A DNA stretch of 64,000 bases from the NCBI GenBank assembly GCA_016709675.1, contig JADJMH010000006.1, forward strand, positions 124,001 to 188,000. The letters run 5' to 3'. The stretch is from Candidatus Accumulibacter proximus. GTDB taxonomy: Bacteria; Pseudomonadota; Gammaproteobacteria; Burkholderiales; Rhodocyclaceae. How positions within the stretch are numbered: the stretch's first letter is position 1; every line of letters begins with the position of its first letter. Under the pieces are notes generated by a model, which ran no database searches, was not told the DNA's origin, and saw only the letters and a list, made by a program, of their open reading frames with translations. Position numbers and translations under genes: made by a program. Shown here piece by piece: positions 61,285-64,000 of the stretch.

Positions 61285-62739
61285 TCAATGACCTCCGCCT
61301 ACTCTAGACCCAAGACTGGCAACAGTGCGAAACGCACGTCGAGCAAAATCAGCAGCAACAGCCAAGCGGCTTTTCCGAACAGAAACAGATTGGTCGCTGG
61401 AATCAATGCGTGTTTGGACAAAAGGCGAAATCATGTCATCAGATGTTGAAGAATCGCGACAAGCATCACGCTCAGCAAACCAGTCTATCATCGAACCAAA
61501 AGTCATCGCCGCAAAACCGAGATCTTCTACCAGCCGATGCACCGCATCCAGCATCGGTGCAGCTTTCTCATGATTGGCGGGATGGACATTGAAGACAAGA
61601 ACACCTGGCACACCGCTGTCGATGATCTGTTGTGCAGCCGCCAAAATAGCCCCAATTGCCACAGTTGCGTCCCAGTCATAGATAAAAAAGACACCGTCGC
61701 CAAAGGCGGTCAACTGACTCCAGTGTGAAGTAAGTACTCCATTTAGTGACAATCGCGCCGGTAAGAGCGATCCATTGAGCACATTGCCATTGACGCCTGG
61801 CAGATTGCTCGAGCCAACGATCCCTTGATCAAGCCACGGCCTGGCGTGCCCCCAGTAACCGTCGTTAAGGAAGCCATGATTACGCAAGAATCGGGGTCGC
61901 CGACCAGTCAGTTTATGGAACCATTCACATTGCTCAGCGAGACGGGTGGCATATTCTCCGGGGGTGTCTAGTGCGTCGGGATGTAACTCCCATTCAATAA
62001 GGCAGCCTTTTTCGTGGCGGGCGAGGCTTTCAGCGACGTGTCGGGTGAGCGGGTGGAGGAAATAAGTAACCGGCAGACGCCCTAGCTTTTTTGCTTGCCC
62101 GAGATAGTCCTCCAGATAAGCTTGATCATCGTCTCCCGTGACGACAACCGCGCCCCGGGCGCCAAAGGGCAGGATGTCCTGCACTATCGCTCCACCGTGT
62201 CGGACAAGGGCATCACGGAGGGTCCAAAGCCACCAATCTGCCATTCTGTTCTGTGGGCGGTCAGCCTCGACTTGTTTCTCAAATAGGTAATTCGGACGCT
62301 CGCCAGCGATGCCCCATTGCGGCTCCTGTGGGCGATTGGCTACAGCGGCCGGATCACCCTGCCGGATACGGACAAGGTCTCCCGCGAGATCGGTTCCTAT
62401 TACTAGAACGCCACCCGATTCTTTGGGACACCATACCCACACCGGTTGGCCTTGTGAATCGACAACAACAGGCTGGAAGGCGTCCCCAAGAATTGGCTGC
62501 GCTAAACTCATGCTGCGTAATCGGGCCCAAGTCTGACTGCCACCAGCAACCGCGTGGAATAGAGAACTATCGACTGGCGACACATCACCAGGACTCGTCG
62601 TACCTCCCGCATACTCATGGACAAGTTGAATACGGATATTGCTGCCAGAACACCGAATCTCATTCGGCTGCTCGCTTCTACCGGCTGAGACCCCAAATAT
62701 TCGCAGGTGGTGAAGAACAATTTCGACTGCCAAGCTCAT
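61285..62739 (-). CDS. Polysaccharide deacetylase-like protein (NodB-fold)
   Basis: A protein of about 484 residues if started at ATG 62739 (TATAGGTC upstream); other starts up to 62823 are possible. The C-terminal half has the CE4 elements AVVVTGDDDQAYLEDYL (D203-D205) and CLIEWELHPDALDTP (H253), then FLRNHGFLNDGYWGHARPWL. The N-terminal 150 residues are of unknown type. It may remove acetyl groups from amino sugars or act as a carbohydrate-binding relative; the metal-binding histidine pair is not clearly complete. Confidence 0.7.
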   Translation of the reverse strand: MSLAVEIVLHHLRIFGVSAGRSEQPNEIRCSGSNIRIQLVHEYAGGTTSPGDVSPVDSSLFHAVAGGSQTWARLRSMSLAQPILGDAFQPVVVDSQGQPVWVWCPKESGGVLVIGTDLAGDLVRIRQGDPAAVANRPQEPQWGIAGERPNYLFEKQVEADRPQNRMADWWLWTLRDALVRHGGAIVQDILPFGARGAVVVTGDDDQAYLEDYLGQAKKLGRLPVTYFLHPLTRHVAESLARHEKGCLIEWELHPDALDTPGEYATRLAEQCEWFHKLTGRRPRFLRNHGFLNDGYWGHARPWLDQGIVGSSNLPGVNGNVLNGSLLPARLSLNGVLTSHWSQLTAFGDGVFFIYDWDATVAIGAILAAAQQIIDSGVPGVLVFNVHPANHEKAAPMLDAVHRLVEDLGFAAMTFGSMIDWFAERDACRDSSTSDDMISPFVQTRIDSSDQSVSVRKSRLAVAADFARRAFRTVASLGSRVGGGH

Positions 62740-63062
62740 CGTTAGACCTATATTCATTTCGGCAGACATGCAGACACCACAACATTCACGCGATAGCGGG
62801 CGGGCGTAATTGCTGACAACCACTCCTGAACCGTTATAGAAACCTTGCGATTAATGAAGAACGACCATAAGTTTGGTATAACCCGGGGATGGAAAGGCGC
62901 CAAGAATCTGTCCTGCATAGCGCTTTCGGATGCCGCGCCGTCCCATGGAACGGATCAAGGGGCGTTGATTTCGCAGGAAGCGCAATGCCTCAGGGAATGC
63001 CTGCACGTTCGCTCCCGGATGAAGCAGTGAGCAAAGCCCGCGCAACCCGGGAATTGCGTCAG
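62740..63062. other. Intergenic stretch of about 320 bases, no gene seen
   Basis: Between the deacetylase-like start and the asparagine-synthase stop there is no convincing gene. Short open frames on both strands lack ribosome sites and family features. The deacetylase might begin inside this stretch (TTG, GTG or ATG up to 62823), so part of it may be coding. Confidence 0.4.
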
Positions 63063-64000
63063 TCACAAGTATGCCTCGCACCATTTCTCAAGGCTGAGAA
63101 GTGACCAGATCAGCAACCGCCGATTCTCGCGCCCTTCAAGGTGCTCATTGACCAGCGAATGCACGCTTCCCGCATCCAGGAAGTCGAAAATTCGGGCGTT
63201 CTTGTCATACAACTTGCGCCGTACATAGTCAATACTTTCCCCCTTGAACCAGCTTGCATCCGGAGCTGAAAATCCCTGCTTCTCGCGTTCTGTAATGACT
63301 TGGGGAATGTGCCGCTCCATGACCTTTCGCAATAGCAACTTGCCGTCCTTCGTTTTCTGAAAGTACTTGGCGGTTTTGCTCCCTGGCTCGTTTTCGTTCA
63401 GCTTGACGACTTCACCCAAGTTGCCCAGTTTCAGACGCGCCGGGAGGCGCATTGCAAAGTCTACGAGGTCGTTGTCAAGGAACGGTACGCGCGTTTCCAG
63501 GGAATGCGCCATACTCAGTTTGTCCTCGATGACGAGGAGTCCGTGGAGGAAGGTCTTCGCCTCCAGGTAGAGGGAATGATTGATGTAATCCTCTGGGCGC
63601 GTCAGTTGTTGCGCGTGCTGATGGAAGACCCCCCGGAAGATATCACGTGTCGAAACGCTACTCACCTGGTCCCAAATTGGCGCAAAGACTCGGTTGATGT
63701 CAGAGTTGGGTATCAGTCGCTGCCAGAAGCCATAGTATTTGTCGACATACTGCTCGAAGTCATCATTCACGACCGCCCTGTAATAGCGCCAGGGATAACC
63801 GCCGAACAGTTCGTCGCCCCCCGCGCCAGAGAGCACCACCTTGACGAACTTGCTGGCCAACTGCGCTGCGTAAAAATTAGGGTAACTCTGCCCTACCCGT
63901 GGCTCTTCGATATGCCATGCCAGCTTTGGCATGATGCGCTCCATATCGCCGGCCTTGAGCACCATTTCGTAATGCTCCGTCCTGAAGACGTAGGACATGT
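63063..64000 (-). CDS. Asparagine synthase-like protein (C-terminal part, cut by window edge)
   Basis: The visible 311 residues are the synthase domain of an AsnB-type enzyme. KVVLSGAGGDELFGGYPWRY near residue 55 is the ATP/PPi site, and ETRVPFLDNDLVDFAMRLP follows near 170. The glutaminase domain and start lie beyond the right edge. It is a second amidotransferase of the locus; AsnB-like proteins in such loci are proposed to amidate sugars. It ends 323 bases before the deacetylase-like gene. Confidence 0.9.
   Translation of the reverse strand, partial: MSYVFRTEHYEMVLKAGDMERIMPKLAWHIEEPRVGQSYPNFYAAQLASKFVKVVLSGAGGDELFGGYPWRYYRAVVNDDFEQYVDKYYGFWQRLIPNSDINRVFAPIWDQVSSVSTRDIFRGVFHQHAQQLTRPEDYINHSLYLEAKTFLHGLLVIEDKLSMAHSLETRVPFLDNDLVDFAMRLPARLKLGNLGEVVKLNENEPGSKTAKYFQKTKDGKLLLRKVMERHIPQVITEREKQGFSAPDASWFKGESIDYVRRKLYDKNARIFDFLDAGSVHSLVNEHLEGRENRRLLIWSLLSLEKWCEAYL

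Overview
The window looks like a chromosomal segment of a high-GC betaproteobacterium, probably close to the Rhodocyclaceae/Accumulibacter group. This is inferred from gene content (acetyl-CoA synthetase beside a DUF294/exonuclease/acetate-type symporter/DUF4212 cluster, class I fumarase, a rich extracellular polysaccharide locus) and could not be tested by a search.

Positions 1-21400 are mostly conserved household genes: a stand-alone response-regulator receiver, an AmiD-like amidase lipoprotein, a Mth938-domain protein, YebC, a HerA-type ATPase, an AI-2E-type permease, a flavoprotein, MurI, RidA, fumarase, UPF0114, acs, and the DUF294-exonuclease-symporter-DUF4212 group. Between the HerA-like ATPase and the permease is an unusual pair. 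One gene encodes a three-part protein with an intact TIR NADase motif. The other encodes a deoxyribosyltransferase-like domain joined to a TPR/DUF4071 scaffold. This pair is the best candidate here for a poorly described conflict (immune) system. A 105-bp near-pure G tract between murI and ridA is probably an assembly artefact.

Positions 21400-25000 hold remnants of two different IS4-group transposases around a membrane glycosyltransferase. From about 24900 to the right edge is one very large polysaccharide locus, nearly all on the minus strand and tightly coupled by many 4-bp ATGA overlaps. It contains the initiating steps (CapD-type dehydratase, reductase, PglC-like phosphoglycosyl transferase), at least six glycosyltransferases, two AsnB-like amidotransferases, two methyltransferases of one paralogous type plus a third, two FemAB/GNAT-like transferases, a DegT aminotransferase, a radical-SAM fusion, a Wzm/Wzt ABC exporter, and a deacetylase-like protein. 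A sulphation module (TauE/SafE permease, CysD, CysN-CysC fusion, sulfotransferase) lies inside it. Together these suggest an ABC-exported, possibly sulphated, surface polysaccharide.

Several genes are damaged: a frameshifted glycosyltransferase stub, a frameshifted autotransporter, a frameshifted CysN-CysC, a Wzm with an early stop codon, and an IS66 remnant split by a 232-bp MITE-like insert with 5-bp target duplications. Some of the single-base shifts lie in short homopolymers and may be sequencing errors. I saw no tRNA, rRNA or CRISPR array.
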